Notes: a model not told the origin generated them from the letters alone. Shown: positions 25,809 through 34,277, counted from the stretch's first letter. The stretch is 64,000 nt of DNA from Aneurinibacillus tyrosinisolvens (GCF_001015055.1 NZ_BBWZ01000013.1:52064-116063); one strand, 5' to 3'. Numbers and translations: made by a program.

Positions 25809-26619
25809 ATGTATATTGATTATCGAACGGATGCTGGAACACGACCGACAAATGAAATGCGTAAAGCCATGTATTGCGCTGAAGTGGGTGATGATGTTTT
25901 CGGTGAAGATCCCTCGGTTAATCGCTTGGAGGAAACGGCAGCTGAGTTGTTAGGAAAAGAGTCTGCTCTACTTGTTATATCCCATGCCATCATCGGTGGT
26001 ATGCAGACTCGTTCACTTCCTAGCGCTGGGGGTGTCATGGAGCCGAAAACAGTGAATGCAGTAATCAGACATCCTGATGAGTCAATGCAGACAAGTCTTC
26101 TTTGCATAGAAAACACACACAACCGGGCTGGTGGCACCATCGTTCCTTTAAAAAATATGATGGAATTGTACACGATTGCAAAACGTGCGGGTGTGGCTGT
26201 TCATCTTGATGGAGCAAGGCTGATGAATGCTGTTGTCTCGACATCGATTCCCGTACATGAATATGCACGCTATACCGATGCTGTACAAATTTGTTTATGC
26301 AAAAGTTTGGGTGCTCCAGTTGGTGCAATTGTGGCAGGATCATACGAGTTTGTCAGGAGGGCACGCTTATGGCGCAAGAGACTTGGAGGCGCAATGCCAC
26401 AGGCAGGAATCATTGCCGCTCCAGGGCTTGTTGCACTTACTACCATGGTGGAGCGATTGGCTGAGGACCATGAAAATGCGAAGAATAATCTAAGATTTAA
26501 AAAGAGAAGGGATTCTGGTATCTGAATTCGGTATGGATACACTCCGATTCGTTACACATAAAGACATTTCAGCAAATGATATCGATAAAACGTTAATACG
26601 TTTCGCCCGTACTCTTTGA
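25809..26619 (+). pseudogene. ltaE: Threonine aldolase remnant (PLP beta-eliminating lyase fold)
   Basis: The start is typical: DYRTDAGTRPTNEMRKAM, GDDVFGEDPSVNRLEE, and later LLCIENTHNRAGGTIVPL, VHLDGARLMNA and CLCKSLGAPVGA with the PLP lysine (about residue 165). The protein loses about 35 residues after ESALLVI, where the normal PSGTMGN-type loop should be. It loses about another 70 near NNLRFKKR, where the frame also shifts; the true ending FGMDTLRFVTHKDIS...RTL is found in another frame up to TGA 26617-26619. An intact enzyme would cleave threonine to glycine and acetaldehyde. This copy cannot fold normally. Confidence 0.88.
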
Positions 26620-26671
26620 TAATAAGGATATTCTTACTCCAAAACGTAATCGAGCTAGATAAAACAGTTAC

Positions 26672-26706
26672 AAAAAACCATCGTTAAGGTAGACCGATGG
26701 TTTTTT
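26672..26706. terminator. Bidirectional intrinsic terminator
   Basis: AAAAAACCATCG (26672-26683) pairs with CGATGGTTTTTT (26695-26706), between convergent units. Confidence 0.9.
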
Positions 26707-26713
26707 ACTACGT

Positions 26714-27490
26714 TTACCGATGATGTTTTTCTGCTGTGATTTTTTTTAGTACGCTAATAGCGTTCAAAACTTTAGGGAACCCGACATACAACGCACATTG
26801 AAGTAATGCTTCGATAATTTCTTCCTTAGTCAATCCAACATTAAAAGCTGTATTGATATGTACGTTCAATTGTGGAGCACAATCACCTTGTGCTGTTAAT
26901 GAACCGAGCGTGACTAATTGCCGTTGCTTCAAATCTAATGCGGTACGACAGTAAATCTCACCGAAGGTAAAGCCGATGATATTCTCACCTAGTTTTGGTG
27001 CTATACTATCTAACGATTCTAAAACTGCGTGTCCGTGCTCCCCTTCGATTTCCTCCATCTTAGTCACGCCTTTTTCAATTTTCGATGATTCATTTTTAAG
27101 TTCATCGGTAATTTTAACTACTAAACCCCGATCAGCAAAGACTTGCTTGGCACAATTTACTGCATTTAGGGACCGAGGGAATCCACTAAAAGGGATACAG
27201 TGGGTCATGATTTCAATAATCTCGTTTGGTGTGATACCAATGTTAAGGCTAAAGTTTGTATGCCATTTTAACTGAGGAGCACAATCACCTAATGAAATGA
27301 GCGTAGCAAGTGTTATTATTTCTCTTTGTTGGTGATTTAAAATAGGATTACTGAAATATTGCCCATAAGATTCAATGATGTATCTTCCTATATGGGGAGA
27401 TATGCTGTTAAGTCCATCAATAATTCCTTTAATTCCATCTTCATAAAATTCGTTTAGCAATGCTTCACCAGTTTCAAAGTTTGTGTTCAT
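26714..27490 (-). CDS. Carboxymuconolactone decarboxylase family protein, two repeats
   Basis: A 258-residue protein made of two CMD/AhpD-like helical halves: LNHQQREIITLATLISLGDCAPQL (about residues 52-75) and LDLKQRQLVTLGSLTAQGDCAPQL (about 184-207), each followed by a His (KWH / NVH) and a GFPRSLNAV / GFPKVLNAI segment. The paired C-x-x-C of AhpD peroxidases is absent; each half has one Cys in GDCAPQL. It is closer to the PcaC/YurZ branch, whose members act as decarboxylases or detoxify quinones and electrophiles. It lies just downstream of a MerR regulator on the same strand, a common stress-responsive pair. The substrate is unknown. Confidence 0.87.
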   Translation of the reverse strand: MNTNFETGEALLNEFYEDGIKGIIDGLNSISPHIGRYIIESYGQYFSNPILNHQQREIITLATLISLGDCAPQLKWHTNFSLNIGITPNEIIEIMTHCIPFSGFPRSLNAVNCAKQVFADRGLVVKITDELKNESSKIEKGVTKMEEIEGEHGHAVLESLDSIAPKLGENIIGFTFGEIYCRTALDLKQRQLVTLGSLTAQGDCAPQLNVHINTAFNVGLTKEEIIEALLQCALYVGFPKVLNAISVLKKITAEKHHR

Positions 27491-27531
27491 TGTTTTCCTC
27501 CATGTCTTTTGTGTTGTTATCTGTTACAGAA

Positions 27532-27903
27532 TTACTCCTTGACCTCCATTTCACAGTAGTAATTGATTTTGTCCTCAATCGCCTTTACGTTTTTCTGTAG
27601 TTCAAGAATGTGCTTGTTTACTTCATCCCAATGTTCTTGAAGCAACGCCCGACGTTCAGAAATTGTTTCACTACCTCTATGTCGTAAATCAGCGAACTGC
27701 TGCATTCTACGGATTGGCATCCCGGTGTCACGGAGTCTAGTTAGGAACCTAATCCATTCAATATCGACGGTAGAATATTGCCGATAGCCGTTTGATGTAC
27801 GGGTTACAGTAGGAAGTAATCCAATCCGCTCATAATAACGTAGAGTGTGAACAGTAAGATTAGTAATTTTTGCGACTTGTTGAATCGTAAATTCTTGTTC
27901 CAT
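27532..27903 (-). CDS. MerR-family regulator (AdhR/NmlR-like)
   Basis: A 123-residue MerR protein: FTIQQVAKITNLTVHTLRYYERIGLLP (helix-turn-helix, about residues 5-31), SNGYRQYSTVDIEWIRFL (wing), then a coiled-coil dimer helix (EHWDEVNKHILELQKNVKAIEDKINYY). There is one Cys near the C-terminus (YCEME) and no metal-site cluster. It resembles AdhR/NmlR proteins that sense aldehydes and electrophiles. It heads the two-gene unit with the CMD protein, 41 bases apart, and its promoter carries a MerR-type site. Confidence 0.92.
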   Translation of the reverse strand: MEQEFTIQQVAKITNLTVHTLRYYERIGLLPTVTRTSNGYRQYSTVDIEWIRFLTRLRDTGMPIRRMQQFADLRHRGSETISERRALLQEHWDEVNKHILELQKNVKAIEDKINYYCEMEVKE

Positions 27904-27909
27904 GTCAAT

Positions 27910-27940
27910 AGTTTACACGTTAGAGCGCGCTCGAAGGCAA
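27910..27940 (-). promoter_or_regulatory. MerR-type promoter with 19-bp spacer and central dyad
   Basis: On the minus strand TTGCCT (27940-27935) and TAAACT (27915-27910) are 19 bases apart, the overlong spacing of MerR-activated promoters. The spacer holds the palindrome GAGCGCGCTC, within CGAGCGCGCTCTAA, close to AdhR-type sites. It should drive merR and the CMD gene and be autoregulated. Confidence 0.75.
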
Positions 27941-27959
27941 GCACTTTTTTGAGTAATTT

Positions 27960-28255
27960 TTATACATAAAAGACTATTTTTGGAGGTGACGTCAGCTTAC
28001 ATGGGTGCATGAGGGTTAGAACACGTACGTGACGCGGACTTTTCTTGCTATTTTCCAAAATGGATATATTGAGCTAACGAGAATCGATTGCTTAACAGTG
28101 CTGCTTCGGCAGCTACTTTCTTTTACTCCGCTAAAGGGCAATTTAGTGGAATAAATCGTTTTTTTAAAATTTCAAGAGAAGTTGGAAAACAGAGGAGATA
28201 AATGCTTCTCTCTAGAACATTTAGAGAGCGGGATAAAAAAGGGAGGGGATTATAA
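27960..28255. other. Gene-free stretch upstream of the GNAT fragment
   Basis: Holds a small stable hairpin GCTGC-TTCG-GCAGC (about 28100-28113) and CTCTCTA...TTAGAGAG (about 28209-28229). No ORF or RNA family recognised. Confidence 0.4.
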
Positions 28256-28363
28256 ATGCAGGAACTTAAATTTATGAATGACTACAAAAACAATGAACCC
28301 CTTAGAAAGAGCTTTTTTAAGCTTGCTACCAATACCTTTGGTATAATTTTTGAAACTTTGTGA
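28256..28363 (+). pseudogene. N-terminal fragment of a GNAT acetyltransferase
   Basis: ATG at 28256 follows GGGAGGGG at good spacing. The 35 codons (ELKFMNDYKNNEPLRKSFF, ending FGIIFETL then TGA) look like the first residues of a Bacillus GNAT-family N-acetyltransferase. The acetyl-CoA-binding core is missing, and what follows is unrelated structured DNA. Confidence 0.6.
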
Positions 28364-28379
28364 ATATCCATCCCGCATG

Positions 28380-28680
28380 CTCGTTCAATGAGGACTTCCA
28401 TGGAAAAACACCCTTTCTACGGCTTATCATTACTGGAGGCTGGTGCAGCAACCAGAGTAGGATTAATCTCCCATGAGTGTTTCCCGTAAGGGAACGACAG
28501 TCTGTGATGCACCGTGGTCGCTGGAGTTAGACTAACGGTTGGGCTCTATGGCACCATAGTTCATCGACCTTCCTCGCCAGCCGTACTATCAGTATGAACA
28601 CAAAAACCAAATTTTCATAGTCTGTGGTGCAGCATTTGCGCTGCATGGATGGCTAACGGGCAGTTTTGCGAAGTCAGATA
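28380..28680. other. Structured non-coding remnant with several hairpins
   Basis: Has hairpins CTGGT-GCAGCA-ACCAG (28440-28455), TTCCC-GTAA-GGGAA (28481-28494), CTATGG-CA-CCATAG (28546-28559) and GCAGC-ATTTGC-GCTGC (28629-28644), and a repeated TCTGTGRTGCA (28501-28511, 28621-28631). It cuts off the GNAT gene. It may be the non-coding end of a lost insertion element. No gene found. Confidence 0.4.
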
Positions 28681-28695
28681 TTAACATAATCAAGT

Positions 28696-28730
28696 GAAAA
28701 CGGTCGTCTTTTTTCAGACGACCGTTTTTC
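28696..28730. terminator. Intrinsic terminator
   Basis: GAAAACGGTCGTCT (28696-28709) pairs with AGACGACCGTTTTTC (28716-28730). It lies just beyond the stop of the minus-strand membrane gene. Confidence 0.9.
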
Positions 28731-28734
28731 ATTT

Positions 28735-30312
28735 TTATTTATTTGCTCCGTTTAAGATACTAAGCGAATTGTTAAGTGCAGATTTGCACTTGTTGGCATC
28801 AGGGTTTCCTGAACGAGCTGCTGCTAATACAACGTCAATAGTTCCATCAATTTGGGTCCATGTTGTGCCGTCAATTTTTCTTAGTTTAGGCTCCGATGTA
28901 TCCCATTCATGTTCCAACTCGTCAGCGCCTTGTTTCGCTGAAGCAAAATTATTTGAGTTTACATTTTTTAACATATCATTTTCGATTTTAACAAAATCTG
29001 TTAATTGTCCAGCTAATTTATTTTGTGAGGAAACGGTTTGCGATTTTCCAGCTAATGTAGTTTGTGGAGAATCGGTTTGCGCTGCTGATTTATTTACTCC
29101 GTTTATTACACTAAGCGAATTGTTAAGTACGGATTTGCACTGGCTGGCATCAGGGTTTCCTGAACGAACTGCTGCCAATACAGCGTCAATAGTTCCATCA
29201 ATTTGGGTCCATGTTGTGCCGTCAATTTTTCTTAGTTTAGGTTCCGATGTGTCCCATTGATGTTCCAACTCGTCAGCGCCTTGTTTCGCTGAAGCAAAAT
29301 TATTTGAGTTTACATTTTTCAACATATTATTTTCGATTTTAATAAAATCTGTTAATTGTCCAGCTAATGTAGCTTGTGAAGAAGCTGATGTAGCTTGCGA
29401 AGAATCGGTTTGTGATACTATATTATTGCTTAATCGAACATAACCACCTATACCAACAACTAAGAAAATACACAGTACCACAATGGTTTGCGCCAAAACA
29501 TTTTTCTTGTTTCCATTTGCTTGGTTTGTTTCTGCTGTTTCGCTTTTTGCCGTTGTATCAAATTTTGTAACAGCAAGAAAAACGATTATCGCTAAAATAG
29601 CTATAAGAAAAATTACACTCGTAACTGTTGTCCCAAAACCTAACCCGCCATTAATTTTTGTTTGAGATAGGTAATCTCCTAATGATGCTCCGAGTGGACG
29701 AGTAAGAATATACGCAATCCAAAACGCTAATATTCCATCAAGTTTCAAAAATTTCCATGCCAAAAATACGCAAGCTATTATAATAACGACTGCTATTCCT
29801 GTGTTAAGATAACCAAAACCAAGTTGTTCGGAATATAAATCGCCGACTGCTGTTCCAAGCGCAAATGTGAAAAGAATGGTAAGCCAATAGAAAACTTCTC
29901 TTTTTCTTGTATGAATCGAGTGTACCGAGAGTGTTTTTTCACTAAGATACCAAAAAAGAAAAGTTAATCCTAGCAGCACGGAGAAAACTACTGTACTAAG
30001 CTCAAGAGGTACTCCCATACTGTCTGTCAAATTATCAGTTACCAACGTTCCAAATACGCTTATAAGAACAACCGTTAGCCAATAAATGCCTGGAACATAT
30101 TTAGTTGCTCTGAATTGAAGAAACAATACGATGAAAAACGCGATTCCCATAATTATTGTAGTGACAGTTAAACCATATCCAAGACTGAAATTTAGGAAAT
30201 CAGCAAATGTTTCACCGACAGTTGTGCATAAAATCTTGATTATCCAGAAGAAAATAGTAACTTCTGGTACTTTGCTAAGTAAAATTTTCAATTTGTTTTG
30301 GTTGGATTCCAT
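28735..30312 (-). CDS. COG4705-like membrane protein with duplicated extracellular domain
   Basis: The N-terminal half (about residues 10-260) holds four similar units of two membrane helices: VPEVTIFFWIIKILCTTVGETFADFLN, then VPGIYWLTVVLISVFGTLVTDNLTD, REVFYWLTILFTFALGTAVGDL and ILAFWIAYILTRPLGASLGDYL. Each has the G-T-x-x-x-D pattern of COG4705 proteins. One more TM segment (VVLCIFLVVGIGGYV, about 275-295) leads to two near-identical 91-residue domains rich in Asn/Ser, with KLRKIDGTTWTQIDGTID in both. These lie outside the cell if the last helix is an anchor. ATG at 30312 has AAAGGA upstream; a start at 30345 lacks a site. Function is unknown. Confidence 0.8.
   Translation of the reverse strand: MESNQNKLKILLSKVPEVTIFFWIIKILCTTVGETFADFLNFSLGYGLTVTTIIMGIAFFIVLFLQFRATKYVPGIYWLTVVLISVFGTLVTDNLTDSMGVPLELSTVVFSVLLGLTFLFWYLSEKTLSVHSIHTRKREVFYWLTILFTFALGTAVGDLYSEQLGFGYLNTGIAVVIIIACVFLAWKFLKLDGILAFWIAYILTRPLGASLGDYLSQTKINGGLGFGTTVTSVIFLIAILAIIVFLAVTKFDTTAKSETAETNQANGNKKNVLAQTIVVLCIFLVVGIGGYVRLSNNIVSQTDSSQATSASSQATLAGQLTDFIKIENNMLKNVNSNNFASAKQGADELEHQWDTSEPKLRKIDGTTWTQIDGTIDAVLAAVRSGNPDASQCKSVLNNSLSVINGVNKSAAQTDSPQTTLAGKSQTVSSQNKLAGQLTDFVKIENDMLKNVNSNNFASAKQGADELEHEWDTSEPKLRKIDGTTWTQIDGTIDVVLAAARSGNPDANKCKSALNNSLSILNGANK
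28738..29010 (-). repeat. Copy 2 of the tandem intragenic domain repeat
   Basis: Encodes the C-terminal 91 residues; offset 351 bases from copy 1 with very few differences. Confidence 0.88.
29089..29361 (-). repeat. Copy 1 of the tandem intragenic domain repeat
   Basis: Encodes the same 91-residue domain, joined to copy 2 by a 26-residue Gln/Ser/Thr linker. Confidence 0.88.
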
Positions 30313-30567
30313 ATATTTTTTCCTTTCTTTACGGTGGTTTCCCACAAATTAATTTTTCGTTTTACCTCGTTCTATATAAAGATACATGCTTTTTTTAAAA
30401 AAAACATTATAGTGAGATTAAAATAACATTAAAAAAGGATGAGAAAGACGAAAGGGAATTTACATAGCCTGTTCATCATGTTTGATGGCCTTCACTATTG
30501 GGTATTCATAACTGAAGTACGAGCTGATTTGTAAAGTCTAGCTCACTAAAGGAACGGGAGGTATCAC

Positions 30568-31245
30568 ATGAAAAAATTTGCGGCCGGGGTTTTAGTCGGG
30601 GCCATTTTATCCAGTGGAATGGTGTATGCCGCTTCCATCAACGTTAATACGGTACCGATTAAATTTTTTGTTAACGGAGTGGAAAGGGTATCATCTGGTG
30701 GCCAAACAATCATACATAATGGAAGGACCTACGTATCTGCAAAAGAAGTTTCGGGGTGGCTTGGACAGTCTATCTACTGGAACAAAAGCACATCTGCTGT
30801 TTCGATAGGCAAACCCCAGGTTGAGATTGTGGATGCGAACGGAAAGAAAATCGGTTCCGCTACGCTTACCGAAGAGCAGAATGGAGTACAAATTAACCTC
30901 AAAGCTTCACATCTTACAGCTGGAAAACATGGATTCCATATCCATGAAAAAGCGTTCACAGGCGCGGATTTTAAAACCGCAGGGGGACACTTCAATCCGG
31001 AAGGGAAGAAGCACGGACTTGAGAATCCTGACGGACACCATATGGGGGACATGGAAAACCTTGAGGTAAAGGAAGACGGCACAGTAACAGCAGAGATTAC
31101 AGTTCATAATGCAACGCTGAAAAAAGGCACCCCTAACTCTCTTCTCGGCAAATCAATGATTATCCACGCAAAAGCAGACGACGGGAAAACAGACCCGTCG
31201 GGGAATTCCGGAGATCGAATTGCAGGCGGCATAATCCCTGACTAG
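30568..31245 (+). CDS. sodC: Secreted Cu/Zn superoxide dismutase with N-terminal stalk domain
   Basis: A signal peptide (MKKFAAGVLVGAILSSGMVYA) is followed by a copper-amine-oxidase-N-like stalk domain (IKFFVNGVERVSSGGQTI...GRTYVSAKEVSGWLG, about residues 31-80), then a SodC domain (about 84-225). Metal ligands are all present: HGFHIH (H124, H126), GGHFNP (H141), KKHG (H149), DGHHMGD (H157/158, D161), MIIHAKADD (H200), and the substrate-guiding Arg in GNSGDRIAG (R217). The protein has no cysteine at all, so the usual SodC disulfide is missing. It should convert superoxide at the cell surface. B. subtilis YojM has lost part of the copper site; this one has not. ATG at 30568 has GGGAGG upstream. 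Confidence 0.92.
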   Translation: MKKFAAGVLVGAILSSGMVYAASINVNTVPIKFFVNGVERVSSGGQTIIHNGRTYVSAKEVSGWLGQSIYWNKSTSAVSIGKPQVEIVDANGKKIGSATLTEEQNGVQINLKASHLTAGKHGFHIHEKAFTGADFKTAGGHFNPEGKKHGLENPDGHHMGDMENLEVKEDGTVTAEITVHNATLKKGTPNSLLGKSMIIHAKADDGKTDPSGNSGDRIAGGIIPD

Positions 31246-31366
31246 CAGGGATTAGTAAAATAATATTTTCTTTTCTGGTGGCGAAATGGAAAAATCGTGA
31301 TTATATTTCCCCTCGCGCGGGGTAACATATAATCGAGTGACGATACTCGCTGAGGAGGAAATCGAA

Positions 31367-31708
31367 ATGGCATCGGATATTTTACAAAAAATCGATGGAC
31401 ACCGCTTCTACTGCACATCACTGGACGTACAAAACAACGATCCAAACACATTTGATACACTGGTTGAAAGCTTTCCAGATGAAAGTACATCTGACTTGGA
31501 ATCCGGAAATTATATTGTCGAGTATTATTTCGGACATGGTGTTATGGGTATCAGAGCGGCACAAAGCAGAGATTTACTGCTGCTGGAAGAAGGGTTTTCT
31601 GAGGGAGTGACCGGAAAAGACGGGTTAAGGTATGAAGAAGTTCCCGCGTCACCTGCTGTGCTTAAGTGGTATGCGGAGATGGTACGCAAGAATGGACAAG
31701 AAACATAG
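31367..31708 (+). CDS. Small acidic protein of unknown function (113 aa)
   Basis: ATG at 31367 has GAGGAGG eight bases upstream; an earlier in-frame start at 31337 lies before that site. The product is acidic and soluble: ILQKIDGHRFYCTSLDVQ..., then YIVEYYFGHGVMGIRAAQ and a C-terminal PAVLKWYAEMVRKNG helix. I do not recognise the family. The upstream 31246-31366 stretch has CCTCGCGCGGGG and CGAGT...ACTCG hairpins. Confidence 0.65.
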   Translation: MASDILQKIDGHRFYCTSLDVQNNDPNTFDTLVESFPDESTSDLESGNYIVEYYFGHGVMGIRAAQSRDLLLLEEGFSEGVTGKDGLRYEEVPASPAVLKWYAEMVRKNGQET

Positions 31709-31938
31709 TGCAGAATGATGGAATAAGGATGGCGTTTGCAGGGATGCCTTCCTTTTTTATTTATCACGACTAAAGACTCATGTAAGATAAGCTCAAAGTC
31801 CCTTTTTTGTCGAAATATGTTAGTATAGATTATAGGTATACAACACTTTTCCGTTTGATTCGCTAATTTGTCCTAAACGAGTAGTTCTTTATCTACCGAG
31901 AAAAACAGAGACTTTGTCAGGATATGGAGACGAGAGAG

Positions 31939-32256
31939 ATGGCTGCGTTTTTTTCTTTTTTCATTGGCTTTATTATTTCTTTTTTTGTTTTAGCTTTGTT
32001 TTATAAGGCATGTGCCGCGTGTGAAGTAGGGTCTTTATATTTCGTGCTGCTTGCGTTTTCTGCGTACGCAATTTTTTGCAATCTCTACTTCCATATTGCT
32101 GTTCCCCAGCTTTTATGGGCGTTCTTTGCCGCGCAGGGCGTATATTCGCTGCGATTTTTTATCAAAAAAGGAAAAAGGGGAGAGCCGCAGAAAAACCGGC
32201 CAAGGGTGCCAGCCAAACAGCCTGAAGAATTTGAGTTGGAATACATAGCGCAATGA
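31939..32256 (+). CDS. Small membrane protein of unknown function
   Basis: About 105 residues, with two or three hydrophobic segments (FFSFFIGFIISFFVLALFY, LYFVLLAFSAYAIFCNLYF, LLWAFFAAQGVYSL) and a basic, then acidic cytoplasmic tail. ATG at 31939 has GGAG at better distance than ATG at 31924. Family not recognised; single-gene unit with terminator. Confidence 0.6.
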   Translation: MAAFFSFFIGFIISFFVLALFYKACAACEVGSLYFVLLAFSAYAIFCNLYFHIAVPQLLWAFFAAQGVYSLRFFIKKGKRGEPQKNRPRVPAKQPEEFELEYIAQ

Positions 32257-32285
32257 AAAACCGGGAGCAATCCCGGTTTTTATTT
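32256..32285. terminator. Bidirectional intrinsic terminator
   Basis: AAAAACCGGGA (32256-32266) pairs with TCCCGGTTTTT (32271-32281), between convergent genes and overlapping both stop regions. Confidence 0.9.
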
Positions 32286-33088
32286 TACCTATTTTTATTC
32301 AAAATAAATTTCTCAATCACGTGGCGGACTCCTTCTTCATTATTGGAAAGAGTGACATAGTCAGCCCGCTCCTTTATGGCATCAGGTGCATTTCCCATCG
32401 CCACCCCAAGGCCTGCCGCCTCAAGCAAATCGAGATCATTGTAGCTGTCCCCGATTCCGATAATTTCGGCCGGCTCAATGCCGAGCCGTTCGGCGAGAAA
32501 AAGGACCGCCTTTCCTTTATTTGCTTCGGGGTGCATTACTTCCAGGAAGTAGGATTTAGACTTCGTAATATGCGCTTCCTCTTTGAATTCCTGCGCCAAT
32601 TCTTCCGCAAGAACATCAAGAACTTCAGGGTCCTCGAAATGAAGCAGCTTAATAAATCCCCGTTCACTCAGCTTTTCAAGGTCCGGCTCGATTTTATAGG
32701 GCACACCGGCGAATTTTGCATACTCCTGAATCTTGTCATTGTCTACCGCCGAATATAAAGTATCATCCTGGTACACTTGAAGGTGGATGTTTTTCCTCCT
32801 GGCAAGTTCGATTAAACGGCGCGAAATTTCTGGGGAAACAAGGCGCTCATACAATGTTTCTTTTCCTTCGATATCCTTGATCAAAGCTCCCTGGTACGTA
32901 ATGAGCGGCACGTTAATGCCGAGCTGGGAAGCAAAGGGGACGGCAGATGGGAACATTCTGCCGGTTGCAACCGTAACCACAACCCCCGCATCCATCGCCT
33001 GTCGAATTGCCTTTATTGTACCGGGAGTAATCGTTAAATCGTCTGTAAGCAGGGTGTCGTCTAAATCGATGGCAATCATTCGATACAT
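32285..33088 (-). CDS. Cof-type HAD-IIB phosphatase
   Basis: A 267-residue HAD-superfamily hydrolase: motif I MIAIDLDDTLLTDD (about residues 4-17), motif II ATGRMFPSA (about 41-49), the Lys-bearing segment EANKGKAVLFLAERLGI (about 187-203) and motif III/IV IIGIGDSYNDLDLLEAAGLGVAMGNA (about 208-233). The C2B cap between motifs II and III marks the Cof/YidA-like group, which dephosphorylates sugar phosphates, flavin or other small molecules with low specificity. AAGGAGC lies upstream of the ATG at 33088. Confidence 0.93.
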   Translation of the reverse strand: MYRMIAIDLDDTLLTDDLTITPGTIKAIRQAMDAGVVVTVATGRMFPSAVPFASQLGINVPLITYQGALIKDIEGKETLYERLVSPEISRRLIELARRKNIHLQVYQDDTLYSAVDNDKIQEYAKFAGVPYKIEPDLEKLSERGFIKLLHFEDPEVLDVLAEELAQEFKEEAHITKSKSYFLEVMHPEANKGKAVLFLAERLGIEPAEIIGIGDSYNDLDLLEAAGLGVAMGNAPDAIKERADYVTLSNNEEGVRHVIEKFILNKNR

Positions 33089-33135
33089 GAAAGTCCAGCT
33101 CCTTATATGTAAATAGATATGTAGAAGAGGTAAGC

Positions 33136-33783
33136 CTACACTAATTGCTCTTTTAATTTCTGCAGTAAGTCAGAGTGCCCCATTAAATCAGCGATCGATG
33201 TCTGCATGGAAACTTTCTGTGGCGGCGTATATACCCATTCGTCCTCAAGCATGCGCTGTAATACTTTATACGTTGCTAAGGCGTCTTCAAGAGCCCGGTG
33301 TGACTGCGCTCCTTCGGTTAGCCCGTATGTTTGCAGGGCATACCAGAGCCCCGGTGTATTTCTATGCCCGTAGTGAGCCTGATACGCTTTAGACAAATCA
33401 AGCCAATCGTCGAGCATAACAGAGAAGGGAAACTTAACTTTATGCTCACGGCAGTTGCGGCGAAGCCCTTTAATATCTAAATCGCCCCAGGTGACAAGCG
33501 TAGTCTGGCCCGGTATGTACCATGCAAGCAAAACGTCGATCATTTGTGTGAATTTAATTCCTTCTATTACATCATTTTGCGTGATTCCTGTTAAACTCAT
33601 GCACTTCTCTCCAAGTTCAGGAAAGAATACGGGAGCAACCAGGGAAGAGTATGTATTCATGATTGTATCTTCCCGCATGGCAGCCATGCCAATCTCGATG
33701 ACTTCGTGAAAAAAACCTTTTGGAGCTTCATTGCGTTCAAACGTCGTGAACTCAAAATCAATAAAAATAAACTGGTTTTCCAT
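33136..33783 (-). CDS. kapD: DEDDh 3'-5' exonuclease, KapD-like
   Basis: A 215-residue exonuclease-domain protein: FIFIDFEFTTFE (first Asp/Glu, about residues 6-17), TWGDLDIKGLRRNC (second Asp, about 98-111) and SHRALEDALATYKVL with the His and last Asp (about 161-175). Length and the Bacillales setting match KapD, described in B. subtilis as an inhibitor of the KinA route to sporulation. The C-terminal 40 residues are a short helical tail. GGGGAG lies just upstream of the ATG at 33783. The name rests on recall of the family. Confidence 0.8.
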   Translation of the reverse strand: MENQFIFIDFEFTTFERNEAPKGFFHEVIEIGMAAMREDTIMNTYSSLVAPVFFPELGEKCMSLTGITQNDVIEGIKFTQMIDVLLAWYIPGQTTLVTWGDLDIKGLRRNCREHKVKFPFSVMLDDWLDLSKAYQAHYGHRNTPGLWYALQTYGLTEGAQSHRALEDALATYKVLQRMLEDEWVYTPPQKVSMQTSIADLMGHSDLLQKLKEQLV

Positions 33784-33818
33784 TTTTCTCCCCGCTTCTT
33801 TCTGCCTCTTACCGCCAT

Positions 33819-34154
33819 TTATTCACGATTTTGATTTGAATCGTTGGATAACTTTTTGAACACTTCGTTTATTGATTTCATGCGTTCCTGTACCTTTTTA
33901 GCTGCTGCATCAAGAGTAAAGCCATCCTCCAAAAGCTCTTTTATGAGGAGGATTTTCTTAATGTTTAAATAATCATATTTTCTTGTTGTACCTTCTCCTT
34001 CTTTAACAGGCTGAATAATCCCTTTTTCCTCCCAATATCGAATCTGTCTTTGTGGAACGCCCGTAATATTCGATACTTCTCCAATTCCAACAACAAGTTT
34101 GCTGAGCAAATCAAAGTCTAGCAAAATATTTTCTGCTTGCTCATTTTTATCCAT
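33819..34154 (-). CDS. MerR-family regulator
   Basis: A 111-residue MerR-type DNA-binding protein: VVGIGEVSNITGVPQRQIRYWEEKGII (helix-turn-helix, about residues 21-47), TTRKYDYLNIKKILLIKELLEDGF, then KKVQERMKSINEVFKKL as dimer helix. The N-terminal 20 residues are an extra acidic arm. There is no ligand domain. It is divergent from the tautomerase fragment and MFS gene at 34300-35604, so it may control them through the dyad at 34243-34277. AAGGTGAG precedes its ATG. Confidence 0.85.
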   Translation of the reverse strand: MDKNEQAENILLDFDLLSKLVVGIGEVSNITGVPQRQIRYWEEKGIIQPVKEGEGTTRKYDYLNIKKILLIKELLEDGFTLDAAAKKVQERMKSINEVFKKLSNDSNQNRE

Positions 34155-34231
34155 AATCTCACCTTCTGCCTGGACTTTAATGACACTATTTTACGACATA
34201 TGAATACTATTTACAATTCGCGGATAACATA

Positions 34232-34277
34232 TTGACATTAATTGTAGATTTGTTACAATAAATGCGTAATATCTACA
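34232..34277 (+). promoter_or_regulatory. Promoter and dyad upstream of the tautomerase fragment and MFS gene
   Basis: TTGACA (34232-34237) and TACAAT (34254-34259) are 16 bases apart. TGTAGAT (34243-34249) and ATCTACA (34271-34277) form a dyad spanning the -10 box, a likely operator for the divergent MerR protein. Confidence 0.65.

Noticed and set aside
28738..29361. CRISPR array or minisatellite at the 351-base repeat
   Set aside because: Only two long units that keep the reading frame; it is a protein domain duplication.
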